A stretch of DNA of 64,000 bases. Source: Plazaster borealis. Taxonomy: Eukaryota; Echinodermata; Asteroidea; Forcipulatida; Labidiasteridae. Within the stretch, counting starts at the first letter, position 1. Every line of letters begins with the position of its first letter. The stretch is taken from NCBI GenBank assembly GCA_021014325.1, contig CM037473.1:8325501-8389500 (forward strand), in the 5' to 3' direction. The position numbers and the translations under genes are program-made. Shown here in pieces: positions 21,742 through 32,820 of the stretch. A model generated the notes under the pieces. It was not told where the DNA came from. It saw nothing but the letters and a program-made list of their open reading frames with translations, and ran no database searches.

Positions 21742-22100
21742 TGCATTACATGTGATCTGTTGACATTCTTATGCATGTGTGTTTGTGTACTTGATATTAT
21801 CCCCATTTTCATTTAATTTTTTTGTCAGAGTTGAGTTTTTGCTTTAAAGGCAAAGGAACCGTTGATTGTTAATCCTATATAAATGTAGATTATTATATAC
21901 AATAACTTCATTTCAAACGGTGGTAGCATTTTTGAGATATCGTCTGAGCAGGGAGAAACTATGGATAAGGCGCCTCCAGACCATTCAACCCCATGGTCTG
22001 AACATCCAAGAAGGAAATGACTAAGAACTTGTTGTCTTTGCCTTCCCCTTTTCCCCTCAGATATCCCCCTTTTTAGTCTGCCTCATTCTCTAATTAATTA

Positions 22101-22180
22101 CTTGGTAGAGCGCCAGCACGGTAATCCGGAGTTCGCAGATTCAAATCCCGCTCTAGTCAACTTTCTTTGTTCAACCGCCC
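22101..22180 (+). mobile_element. tRNA-derived SINE (family A), 5'-truncated copy
   Basis: It contains cttggtagagcgccagcacg, agattcaaatcccgctctag and tcaactttctttgttcaacc, the family A head without its first bases. Confidence 0.65.
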
Positions 22181-22713
22181 ATATTAAGAATAAAACTTTT
22201 AAAAACATGTTTTCTTTGTGGAAACTGAGAAGTAAAATGTAGGTGTGATTTTTTTTATCATTGATGATATTAGTTGTCTCCTTATTGAGAGAAACACGTT
22301 TAAAATTTAATTGATTTTTCAAACATGTGTACATTAAATATAGAGTATAGAAAAGATTGCACCCTCGCAAGTAGTGGTTTTCCTTGTGGGGAATAAAATG
22401 AAAGAAGAAAAAATAATTCCTTAAGCGCAAATCATAAATATTTTAGCTGTGAGTAGGCTCTCAATATTAAAAAAAATCCACCAAAATTATAGAGAGTATG
22501 TGTAAAAAATATAAATGCCCGAATTAACAATTAAAGGATGGTTATCGATCTGTTTAAAATTAACAATTTAAAAGGTTATATGATTTATGAATTCTTCGAA
22601 GTTCTTAGCAGATGGGTAACTCTGATCGTTGAGGGCGCCCTCTTTAATCGCCACGCGCGAAATTTGCACATGCAGCAGCAGTACACAATATTCACAGTAG
22701 AGAGCTAGAGAGG

Positions 22714-22720
22714 TATAAAA
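22714..22720 (+). promoter_or_regulatory. Candidate TATA box
   Basis: TATAAAA lies in a locally GC-rich stretch (gaggtataaaaacacacg). About 135 bp downstream is a strong donor consensus, TTTAAA|GTAAGTATGG at 22857. Together they look like a core promoter and non-coding first exon for PPP1R35, whose coding start is 2.8 kb downstream behind a candidate acceptor (taatttgcag, ending near 25481). No transcript evidence is available. Confidence 0.35.
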
Positions 22721-22744
22721 ACACACGTCACACGCCGCTCATGC

Positions 22745-22856
22745 ATGCATAGTGGTAGAGGGCGCTCAGAGTAAAAGTTTTGCACTTGTTCTGACTTCTG
22801 ACGGAAATTTGCTGCAGTATTTGGAGCTGGAAAACTGAGTTTATTTTCATTTTAAA
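22745..22856 (+). other. PPP1R35: Candidate non-coding first exon of PPP1R35
   Basis: The start is guessed at about 25-30 bp past the TATA box. The end is the donor at 22857. It contains no ATG-initiated frame that continues into PPP1R35, so it would be 5' UTR. Assignment to PPP1R35 is inferred only from position and strand. Confidence 0.3.
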
Positions 22857-24918
22857 GTAAGTATGGTGAGAGCATAGAGTAAGTAATCCTTGCTCTATTG
22901 TGAGAGTAGATACTTTAAATGATGGTAGCTGTAATATGGGGTTCAGACTCGGGTTTGGTCTTTGCATATCTGGTATTGCTTGAAGAATTGAAACGTTTCT
23001 TTTTGGGTTGTGTGCAAACACGCGCGCATGGGCTGGTGTAGTGATGATATGGAAGATCATGGCGTCGAGCACCCGCCCGCCCATGCCATGAGGTATTTGT
23101 TGTTGTATTTTGGTGCAGTGTTTAATTTCATGCATTTTGTGTGTCCATCCATCCAAGGATGACATGCAGCTTTGTGAGTGCTGTTTGTCTGAGTTTCTTT
23201 GGACAAATTTCCGTATCATCCCACCACTTTCTAAGGGATTTATTTGATTTTTTAATGGATGTTATTATGTGGGACTTCATTTCCCTTTTTAAAATTTTCC
23301 TTGTCAGGAATTGGTAACTAAAATGCTGCATTTAGACCTTTAAAAATGAAAATTCAAGCACACATTTCATCATTGTTCATAGCCATGATTGATAGCGCAG
23401 ACGGAACTCTCGTGCACTCGTGCCCAAAGGCACTAAAACGGAGTGTAAGCAGGTAAGCAAGCAGCGTTGTGAAGATGTGCATGCCGTGGAAAATTATTAG
23501 TTTATTTTCTCCATGTAATTTTGACTAGCTACACTGACCAGGCAGGTGCGGATCCAAGAATGGGATGGTGGGGGCGTCCAAAATTACAAGGTTGGTGGTA
23601 TCCATAATAAATGCAAAAGGCGCAGTGCAGCCGGTGGGCATGATTGGATGTGTATGATGAGTGCATTGAGTCTTAATTTTACCGATTACCGGTTTTGTGT
23701 TAAAACTTAACTTTGTTGAAAAACAACTTTTATTTTCAGTGCCGACATTTTGAAATCTTCAACTTTGGCATGTTGACTTTTGAAGTTCCGACCTTTCACT
23801 TTCCGTCATTAAATGACACTGAAAAAATATAAGTTTTGAAGATTTTGAAATGAAATAAAATCTTTTGGTCACTTTTTTGCTTTGTACGCACGCTGCTATT
23901 GGCCGTTGATAATTACCATATTGATAAGAAAGCTTGACTAGACTACGACTCGGTACATGTTCACGAGCCGAGTAAAAAATATCTGCACAGTATGGTGCAG
24001 GCCTACAGGTTCTGTACTATACACAGCCTTGGAGTAAGGCTATTCAAACATCGACAACTTTTTCCAATAGAAGGCATTGTTGCGATTCGGGGCAAAGTAA
24101 TTTTTTAGGGCATGCACGTAGCCTGAGTTTGGCTCCTCTGTTGCATACAACATGTATAAAGGTTCCCAAGCCATCGCGAAAAAATTGTAACAAAATATTT
24201 TAATGTTCCTTATGTCAGGAATTCCAAGACTGCTGGGTTCAGAATTGTTAATTTTATTCTTGGGTGACGACTCTGTTGTAAAGTTAGTTAAAGTTAAAGT
24301 CAATTAAATTTAGTTACCTTGAGGGAGATTGACAAAAGTCATCCACTGACCGTGACGGAATAAATAATGTTTTCCAAAGGAACCTCATTTTGATTATTGC
24401 TCCATGATCTGACTAAGGCAAAAAAACATGTTTAGCATCCTGTCTTTTTTATCAGTATTTTTTCAAAATGGCCGCCCGACACAATTTTAAAGACAACCGG
24501 TCGTGCTATTTTTCAAGATGGTTGCCAGCTTTCTTCAAAATGGCCGCCACTTGGACTCGGGAAATTATTTATTGGCTTCTTATGGGCAAGATGCAACACA
24601 AAATGATACAAAAATAATGAGATCATTAAAATTTATTGTGGGTTTTTTTTCAAAAAAAGAAAAGCCGGCGGCCTCTAAAATGAAGCGGGCAAGGACACTA
24701 AACTAGAAAATATTTTATTCGCCAAATGAATGCAGGTTTTCACAAAGCCACGTGGGGAAGAAGACTTTTCTGACACTACCAATTCACTGAACTCTCAACG
24801 CACGGAAATTCAAACAACACACAATGATGTTAAATGTTTACAGTAAGTAAAACAAATTATGTATAAATGGCATGAAAAGGGATTTAAATAGTTAAAAGTG
24901 CTGTAGAAACCTTGTTGT

Positions 24919-25215
24919 TGGACCCCCTAGGTGAAACGTTAAGGTCATTATAGCTAAAACAAAAGAAACGTTGTCCGAGCAGGTGAGTAATAACTTGAGA
25001 AGGACTTGGCATATCAACTTCAAACTTGGTGTGTGGATTGGTCTTGGGATTCCCAGAACCCTTTTGCTTTTGGACACCAAGTCAAAATGTCAAGGCCATT
25101 ATGGCTAAAACTAAAGAAATGTTGTCCAGGCAACAACTCAAAAAGGACTTGGCATATAATCTCCAAACTTGGTGTGTGGATTGGTCTTGGGATCCCCCAA
25201 AGGCCTATTATTTTT
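24919..25215 (+). repeat. Tandem duplication, about 145-bp unit
   Basis: Two neighbouring units share aaacttggtgtgtggattgg, aaggccattatggctaaaac-like and aggacttggcatat. The spacing is 143 bp for one landmark and 151 bp for another, so the copies differ by small indels. Confidence 0.7.
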
Positions 25216-25653
25216 GGACCACCTTGGTCAAATGGCAAGAAACAGAACTGGATTGTGTGGGGTATTTGTGTGCAACAAACATGACTTTTCTTGTTTATCA
25301 TTATTTCTTAAAAACTTTATAATTACCTTTCAAGCAAAAATATTTCAAATGAAGTTTTCCACCATGACAATCTTTATACCATATGTAAGTTATATGCAAG
25401 TTATATGTGAACATTTGTACTTTCCTTCTACCAATGTTATGCACACTGACAGTGGTTTATCTTCATGGTTTAATTTGCAGGAAGCTACGGTTGTAATACG
25501 TGATTATTGAACCACCTGTAATGGACTGATTGTGTGGAGTATACAATACATATGCACATTATACCACAGAACTAGGAGTTCCCACAACACTCGAATCGGT
25601 TCCCAAATTAAGAGTAAAGTCTACTGTCACATTGACGGACAATTAGAAAAAAC

Positions 25654-25891
25654 ATGGCAGGCAAAAAGGTCCAATTTGAAAGCCCTGCAGATGATGGTAC
25701 CCTGCTTTCTCAGCCTGTGTATCATTCCACGGCAGCCCTCGGTCACCAGCTGAAGACTCTGAAGCAGATGGAATTCGATGCCGAGGGGACCGTGCTAAAG
25801 GCTCTAGAGAAGTCCGAAATGGCCAGAATCAACTTTGCCGAGAAGATTGCTGAAGCTGTTAATGTCTCCAAGAAAAAGAACAAATATTCAG
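25654..25891 (+). CDS. PPP1R35: PPP1R35 exon 1 (coding), PP1-docking motif
   Basis: The ATG context is aaaaaacatggc. It encodes MAGKKVQFESPADD and a helical region ending VSKKKNKYS. The donor is TTCAG|GTACAC, phase 1. Confidence 0.88.
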
Positions 25892-28800
25892 GTACACAGT
25901 TCAGGGCTCGAAATTGGGGGTAAAAACCACAAGACTGCAGGGCTTGTAGCTCAAAATGTTTAATAAACCAGAATTTATTTAACAAGACCAGAATCAAAAC
26001 GAGTTGAACAAGCACTAAGAGAAGATCTAGATACATGTAGATCTCATTCCTCTTATGTGTAAGCGTACTTTGATACTCAAGAGAATTGAAAGATATTATC
26101 AGATTTTTTCACAAAGATATTACACAATGACGGCCTAATATTATTCAATTGAAAAACACAAGACCACTAGGCTTGTCTGGTCGTGAGTTTACTGGCCCAA
26201 CGCTAAAATCACTGGCCTCAGGCAAGGGGTCCAGTGTTAATTTTGAGCCCTGCAGTTTTCATGTGTATGATATTTTCAACCTTCTTTTCAAACCACAGGC
26301 AAGCAACTTTTTAGCTGATCGTCTAATTTCCTTTTCTTCAGTGCCATAGAAAACTGAAAAACACTACAAAGTTTCCTCTTTTTTTTGCCCCAAAACAAAG
26401 TTGCATGTCTGAAGCCATTTCACAGGGATGCCACTGTTGTATACAATATTGAAAACCAAGTTTGTCATAATGAAGAAAAGAAAACCTCCCTGACATTCCT
26501 TTTCTTGGCTGGCAGTAAATAAGCTACACTTGTCCGGAAGCATGAAAACATTATCAAACTAAAATTTTCCGCACAGCCACTTTGCATTTTCTTGTTTGGT
26601 ATCTGAAGAAAGTGGACTGATGTGCGAGTCTATGGGCAACTTGGTCAAACTACAGGCTTTTTCCAAACCTGGGGTTAGGGTTCTGGCCCCAGGCTCCACT
26701 TGATGTTGAAACACCATGCAAAATGTACACTGCTCAGGGTTCTTCCCATGCACAAGCTAGCGTCTCGGGCCGATACGCAAGAATTGCGTGTCGATACGCA
26801 AGAATTTCGGCAGATACGCAAAAAAAAAATGGCCGATACGAAAAAACATGAAAAGAAAACCATATAAAATGCTCCAAATTGCACAGTAGCGCTTTGAAAA
26901 CCAAGAAAAACACCTTAAGGAGAAAACATTCCGAGGACCTTGTTCTAATTCAGCGCGCTTCGGCCAAACATAAAAAATGTTGGCCCAGAATGCCCCACAG
27001 TTTTGAAAAAACCTGGGGAGAACCCTGCTGCTCTAAAATGATGACGGAGCTGGAGTCCAAGTCAAGGTTTGGGAAAGGCCTTAGTTCTCCCCTTTGATAA
27101 TTTTTTGTGGTCTTGAAGTAAAGTCTCCACTGGCATTCCCAATATTCTAAACGGCAAAGTTTCTGTTCTAGGTCTGGTCAGTGTGGATGTACCAGTAGAG
27201 GCAACTTTAGCACAGGAGGTGGAGGAGAGACTGAGCAGACTAAACACCAACAGTAAACCACCCTGGCGTAAACTAACCAAGGTAAAGGCAGCTTTACATT
27301 TCAGTATTTTTTGTCCCTTTTTGTACCAGGCAAACAAAGTGTACATGCTACACAATGCAGCGTTCCTCCTTAACAGTGGTCCGCTGGCCAAATGCCAGTT
27401 AAAACACCTGAGGACCAGTCAGAATTCTGTCCAACTAGTCCGACTGGCTAGTTGATTGCTTGCCACTGATACATAAACCACTGATTGTTCATATTGCTTC
27501 ATAATCCCATGCTAGTATACATGTATGTTGAAAGGAAATCCCAAAATACGGACCAGTGAGGAAATGAAAAGCTAACTGGTCCTGCGGGCTAGTTGCTGAA
27601 AAAGTTGAGGGCAAACCCTGCAATGAGATGTCCAAGCTTGTTATCACATTACCCACAGCTTGCCTTGTACCATGGAGAATGTTCCAGGCGTTTTATCACA
27701 TCAACTGTCGCAACCAAAAGGATATTTCAAAAATGGCTTTATCAGCCTTCAGCTCTTGAGTCCATGAAAAGTTTAAATATATCGGACTGTCAGTGCAAAA
27801 AGGTTGTAGCATTTACAATACACATAAGTTTGAAATTGTCAAAACGTTGTATCTTGCTTAAAATAACCCGGATGTACACGCGAAACCAATAGGTGCCGCA
27901 ACATGACATTTTTGCCTCAAGCATTTTTGTGTGAGATGGGACGTTGTTGCACAATCGAGATTCAGCGTTTTTTTGCACCGACGCAACGATATATACACAT
28001 CACCCCCGCAGTTAGTGGTTAATCAACATTCAGTACCTAACTTCCTTTTTTTCTTCTTCATGTAGACGATCAGAGCATGCTGATAAAAATGCTCGTTGTC
28101 ACAGCATCGGTTCCTTTTAGAACCACTCGGGAGAAAGATCGTTGGTGCAAGTGCTGCTCAGACTGGAATGGTCAGGAGCTCCTTGCACCAGAAGGCTTGC
28201 AAAGCAATGTTCTGAAAATTGCAACTACAGCAATTTAGTTAAAGTGTCCTTCTGGCCACCTGGCATGTGGCCCTACAGGGCTCAAATTTGGGGGGAAACC
28301 CCAAACTTGTAGCTCAAATTTTTTGTTTACAAGACCAGAATTGAATTAAGAAGCAAAAAATGCCTACAAAGTTTAACAATTAAACTGTTTGAATTTTAAC
28401 AAGCACTGAGAGAAGATTTATTTCATTTGTATTATGGATTTATTCTTCACTCCTCAACAGAATTATATTTATCAGACTGAAAGTCAACATTTGAACTAAT
28501 GACAAATACACAGGACTGCTGGACTTGTCCCATCACGAGTTTACTGGCCTGATGCTAAAATCACTGGCCTCGGGCCAGCGGTCAAATATAAGTTTTTAGC
28601 CCTGCCCTCTAGTGGAGGGCAATAATGAATGACCGATGAGCAGTAGCCAGAAGGCACCCCAAGGGACATTTTCTTTAGAAAAAAGGAGTCAATGGTTCTT
28701 CAAAAGCACATGATTTTTCCCCACAACTCGCAAAACATGACGAAACACAACCTCCCCTTTTGGTTTGTTTTCCTTCCCCTTTTGGTTTGTTTTCCCACCA

Positions 28801-29176
28801 TGCACAATTTCGGAACCTACTATTCATTTTTTGTTTCAATACAATAAATCAAATTGAGTCTGGAGAGAAGTTTAGTCTGGTACCACTTTATGAAGGCAGA
28901 ATTAGAACCTTCATTGTCATTGTGTGAGCAGGGCTTCTAACGAGCATTGTGGCAGTATGAAAAAAGGGTCTATAAATTTAAACAATGTTCAACTTCCTTT
29001 TGCAGGCATCAGACGTTCCCCCTCCAAATATAATGAACGTGTTCACCCCTGACCTGATAGTGGAAGAACCCATCCTGCACGTCCCTGCATTGACCTCCCA
29101 GGAAGTCCGACCCAAGCCGTGTTCACCAGAAGCAACCTTTGACCTCTACAGGCACATGCAGTGTTGGGATTCATAA
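25654..29176 (+). CDS. PPP1R35: Protein phosphatase 1 regulatory subunit 35 orthologue, 172 residues, 3 exons
   Basis: PPP1R35 is a centriolar PP1-binding protein needed for centriole elongation in vertebrates. Three exons (25654-25891, 27172-27281, 29006-29176) join in frame to give 172 residues. Seen: a PP1-docking KVQF motif at residues 5-8 (KKVQFESP, compare RQVRF in the human protein), the conserved block INFAEKIAEAVNVSKKKNKY then LVSVDVPVEATLAQEVEERL, which parallels EESVSEGLNVPRSKRLFRD and [20 protein letters not shown], and a C-terminus RPKPCSPEATFDLYRHMQCW matching RPRPSEDTFLMHRTLRRW. The human protein is about 250 residues; here the long Pro/Arg-rich N-terminus is missing and the docking motif sits almost at the start. 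The ATG at 25654 is the first in frame. Introns carry recent repeats. Confidence 0.88.
25907..26252 (+). repeat. Interspersed repeat, 'gggcttgtagctc' family, copy 1
   Basis: It begins gggctcgaaattgggggtaa and contains cagggcttgtagctcaaaat and gagtttactggcccaacgct. It ends gcctcaggcaaggggtccag and 'ttttgagccctg'. Copies lie at 28270-28606 and 30352-30700, and a partial one at 29585-29725. It sits inside the first PPP1R35 coding intron. Confidence 0.7.
27172..27281 (+). CDS. PPP1R35: PPP1R35 exon 2
   Basis: It follows ttctgttctag and ends ACCAAG|GTAAAG in phase 0. It encodes LVSVDVPVEATLAQEVEERL and the link PPWRKLTK. Confidence 0.9.
28270..28606 (+). repeat. Interspersed repeat, 'gggcttgtagctc' family, copy 2
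   Basis: It runs from agggctcaaatttgggggga to tttttagccctgcc, with aagcactgagagaagattta and gcctcgggccagcggtcaaa internally. It lies in the second PPP1R35 coding intron. Confidence 0.7.
29006..29176 (+). CDS. PPP1R35: PPP1R35 exon 3 and stop
   Basis: It follows cttttgcag. It encodes 56 residues ending CSPEATFDLYRHMQCWDS and a TAA. The Trp three residues from the end is the conserved family terminus. Confidence 0.9.
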   Translation, partial: ASDVPPPNIMNVFTPDLIVEEPILHVPALTSQEVRPKPCSPEATFDLYRHMQCWDS

Positions 29177-29325
29177 CAAGAGAGCAGTACCTGAAGGTAA
29201 CGGTGCAATACATGTGTTCATCATTTTCAGCCAATTCTTGGAGGTAAAGAAACTCTACCGATACTGTGTTGTTAAAGGTAGGGCATAGATTAGTTTTTGT
29301 TCACGTAATGCTGTTTTATAGGTAC

Positions 29326-29331
29326 AATAAA
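29326..29331 (+). terminator. Candidate poly(A) signal of PPP1R35
   Basis: AATAAA lies 150 bp after the stop codon, the first such signal downstream. Confidence 0.45.
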
Positions 29332-30351
29332 AGCCACGTGTGAAAGTTTCGGCTGAATATAGTGTCTACTTCCCGAGAAAAAACCTGTCACGTTATTTTC
29401 ACACGAACGTTGAATCCATCCCCGTCTAGCGAGATTACAGTGAGTACCTACTACGTCTCCGGCTGTAGCATTCGCGAACAGACACCAACCCTCAGAAATC
29501 TGAGAAACGATTCCTGCGTGAATCGTATTAAGTATACTTCATTATTATTTGTAATATTGGTATTAAGTATACTTCATTATGTCATTATTCAATAGAATTG
29601 AAAGGTATTTTATCAGACTCAAAGTCAACATTTTATTTTTTGTTCAAGATGTTACACAGTGACTGAGTGAGGTATTTTTCTTCAATAATATTCAATTAAA
29701 AAACACCTCGGGCCTTGTAATGGTTTACTATGTGGGAGGGGGCATTCTTCATCGTCACAACAATTTGTGCTGCAGTCTTGTGTAACCTTTTGGAAGGACG
29801 CTAGATAAATCTAGTATTATTGGTCGCCTTATTTAATGAAACAAATGAAAATTGATTTAAAGAGAAGATACAGCATTGGTGTTTTACAATCTTTGAAAAG
29901 ATCGGGGGGGGGGGGGGTATCCAAAAAGGTTGTTTTATTTTGTCATAAAAACAACCAGAATTTATTTTTTTCAATTTTTAAACCGTTCAACGTTCCGTTG
30001 CACTTAAAAGAAAAGCCTGAAATTTCTCACAGGTATGTTGTGAGTGCATACATATATGTAGCTAATGACTTAGTAACTATCAATGTTGGATCTTTCCTTT
30101 GGAACAGTTTTCTTTCAGTCTTAAAGGAGTCATTCTTCATTGGTAGTTTGGAAAGAGTACATTCATTCCAATCCTCTAGTTGTTTTTATAGTAAACACAC
30201 CATATATAAACCAACCTGTCGGAATGTGCTGTACATTAGGTGGTTGGGCATGTTTGACAGAAACAGTTTGTCGGGAATTTTGTACTAAGTTTGCAAGGAG
30301 TGTGATTTTTCAGGATTTTAGCATTGTCTCAGAAGAAATAAAGCAATCACA

Positions 30352-30700
30352 GGGCTCAAATTTTTGGGGAAAATCCACAAGACCACAGGACTTGTAGCTC
30401 AGAATCTCTACTGGACCGGGATTTTATTTACAAGACCAGAATAAAAATGAGAACACAGTTTTATCATCTAAACTGTTTTATTTGCACAAACACCAAGATA
30501 AGATTTATCTCTTCTGTTTTACGGGTGATAATCAGCAGGATTGAATGATATTTGTGAGACTCAAACTCAGCATTTGAACATCATTCTTTGGAGACAAAGA
30601 TGTTGAATTGAAAAAAACAGACTTGTCCTGTCTTGAGTTTACTGGCCTGACACTGAAACCACTGGCCTCGGGCCAGTGGTCTAGTGTAAAATTCGAGCTC
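30352..30700 (+). repeat. Interspersed repeat, 'gacttgtagctc' family, copy 3
   Basis: It runs from cagggctcaaatttttgggg to taaaattcgagctctg, with cacaggacttgtagctcaga and gcctcgggccagtggtctag internally. The pairwise differences suggest independent old insertions. Confidence 0.7.
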
Positions 30701-30853
30701 TGAATCATCAAAGGGAGAGAGAAATAGTTATTGTGTTCAAACAAGGTGTTGTATTTCTGGTGATGCACAGAGTCTGTAAACCTGTAAACATCTTAGTAGT
30801 AATTTTTTTATGACTTTCAATTTTGTATCTTACTTTGAACCAGTGATAATTCA

Positions 30854-30960
30854 GGCCTGTGAAATCTCCGCTTTAAAGCGGATATCTGCTTTTTTCTTTT
30901 TTTGTCGATTTTTTGTTTCCGCTTTTTATTTTTTATTTGTCTTCTATTTGTTTATGCCTT
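30854..30960 (+). repeat. 'ccgctttaaagcggatat' repeat, copy 1
   Basis: It opens aggcctgtgaaatctccgct and contains the palindrome ccgctttaaagcgg followed by a T-rich run with further 'ccgctttt' motifs. A close copy lies at 55139-55245. Confidence 0.6.
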
Positions 30961-31304
30961 GATCTTCTCGCGCGACTTGCAGCCATCTTTGTTTTGATGT
31001 ATGATTGTTTTCCTTCTGGGGTCATATCTTTAAACCTTTTAGTTGGTGGCTCATCATATCATCTTTACTTGTCTGGCTTTTGCTTGCACTGTGTTTACCC
31101 CCTTTGTTTTATACGCTTTGTACTTTACTGGGTTCTCCTCTTTCAGTTTGTTTACATAAAAAGTTGTTCTGCATGGCCCCCTTATTTTCACAACATGGCT
31201 TTCTCTTTCTGAGGGTCCACCTAACTTTAATCTGTAGCTTTTCTGCCAAGTTGCTTGTTGTACATTGTACATGTAAGTAACCCTTTCCAGTTGGAAAGGA
31301 GTAT

Positions 31305-31640
31305 AGTTTAGCAAAGTGATGACATCAGAATGTGTATTACATATTGTAGGTAAGTGGAAATGGCAGCTAGCTGTTTGGACAGTTTAAAAATATGTAAAAA
31401 TGAAGCAGTGCTATAAGTTTATTTATTTCAAAGGGTTTATATTCCCCTTACATTATATACAAACTCAAGCTGTACGAATAAATGGATTGATATTTACAAC
31501 TCCTGATTATAGTTTTACATTTAATCAGTTGGGATGCCCGGGACACCTGTAAAATATTTTGAACTGAGTTGCTCGAGTCTGAAGACGATACGAGCCTTGG
31601 GTGCTAGTGAAAAACCCCTTGTAAACGACTCAAGAGCAGA
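31305..31640. repeat. Long direct repeat, left copy (partner at 37306-37640)
   Basis: Both copies share cagaatgtgtattacatatt, gtaagtggaaatggcagcta, tcaaagggtttata, ctgtacgaataaatggattg and a 'cagttgggatgc' stretch in the same order. They flank about 6 kb of degenerate - strand coding sequence. They could be ends of one large mobile unit or a segmental duplication. Confidence 0.6.
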
Positions 31641-31985
31641 TGTTATTTCATAAACTGTGTACAACTCATCATTATGAATTTTATTCTGAGCCTTGAAGTT
31701 CTTTATTGTGTTCCTGCATTGCTCCGTGTTCCTCGGGTGAGTGACAGGAATTTGTGTATTCTGGCATGGTTCTGCAATTAACTTTCTGTAGATTGTGTGT
31801 GGCTTGTTACTTTTTGATTGCTCTTCAATTGTTCTCAGGGTTAATGGGCATGTTCTGATGTGTGGTCTACCTCCTTTGTTTGTTTTATTGCCATGCGGAC
31901 TGTTTAACAATCCAGATTTGTCTCCCAGGAAGTGCACCAGTATTCCAAAAGGCTGCATTTCTCTTTTCCTTTTTTTTTGTGGCAT
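31521..31985 (-). pseudogene. Transposon-associated protein fragment, family unnamed
   Basis: A 154-codon frame. The segment GGRPHIRTCPLTLRTIEEQ, followed by THPRNTEQCRNTIKNFKAQN and DELYTVYEITSA, has the layout (RPxIRT, then PRNxxQ, then a short helix) that I recall from a widespread transposon-associated protein whose catalytic part lies further C-terminal. No catalytic domain follows here. Several degenerate tandem copies of the same coding piece lie at 37501-38643. Function not recognised. Confidence 0.4.
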
Positions 31986-32227
31986 TGTACAGTATGTCTT
32001 TAATCAGTTGGGATGCCCGGGACACTGCTAGGGTTAAATATTTTGTACTGAGTCAGATTTAATTCAGCTGTCCACGCCATATTGGGCAACCTTCATCCTC
32101 AGCTTGTGGGATCACCTCTGATGTGTTCTTCTCACTGATTGTTATGTGTGCACTTGGTGACTCTTGGCAAGAAGGGGTGTTACTGTTGACGACTGTTTCT
32201 GGAGGTGAAGGCAGTGGTTTTTTCTTT

Positions 32228-32820
32228 GGCGGTGTTGATGTCAGAAGTTGTTGAAAGCCGTCAAAGGAAACACCCTCGTTGTCTGTCATCAGGGTGTCAC
32301 TCTCATAATGTAGTTGATCCTGTGCTAAAAATGACTTGGTTAGGATTGAATCTGGTGCAGGTTCAACATCAAAATCGTCCTTTGTTCTGGGCTTTTTACA
32401 GCCAGCTCTTGTCCTTCCTCTTTTCGTTTCAGTTCAATCAGGCTGAGCTTTCGTTTTCTTTTATTAAGGCTTCCTATTGCCAGTTTGCAAGCACGTACGT
32501 GAATGCAGGTACGCTGTGCTCGGCAAGAACACACTTCATGTGGAAATAGCTGCCTTTGGCGGTGTTGATGTCAGAAGAGGTTGAAAGCCATCAAAGGAAA
32601 CGCCCTTATTGTCTGTCATCAGGGTGTCACTCTCATAGTTGATCCTGTGCTAAAAAAGACTTTGTTAGGATTGAATCTGGTGCAGGTTCAACATCCAAAT
32701 GGTCCTTTGTTCTGGGCTTTTTACGGCCAGCTCTTGTCCTTCCTCTTTTTGTTTCAGTTCAATCAGGCTGAGCTTTCGTTTTCTCTTATTAAGTCTTCCT
32801 CTATTGCCAGTTTGCAAGAC
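32228..32820. repeat. Tandem duplication, 330-bp period
   Basis: ggcggtgttgatgtcagaag recurs at 32228 and 32558, followed in both copies by ggtgtcactctcata, cttgtccttcctctttt and aatcaggctgagctttcgtt. On the - strand the pair repeats a short coding piece (MTDN-x-GVSFDGFQ-x-LLTST). It falls at the 3' end of the degenerate ORF cluster. Confidence 0.8.

Noticed and set aside
22728..23219. 163-codon - strand open frame
   Set aside because: No domain, no start context, low-complexity His/Gln mix, and it overlaps the opposite-strand promoter candidate. Looks like chance.
30913..31280. Hydrophobic + strand frames resembling membrane proteins
   Set aside because: T-rich DNA gives Phe/Leu/Cys-rich translations in several overlapping frames; no homologous pattern, and the start lies in a repeat also found at 55.1 kb.
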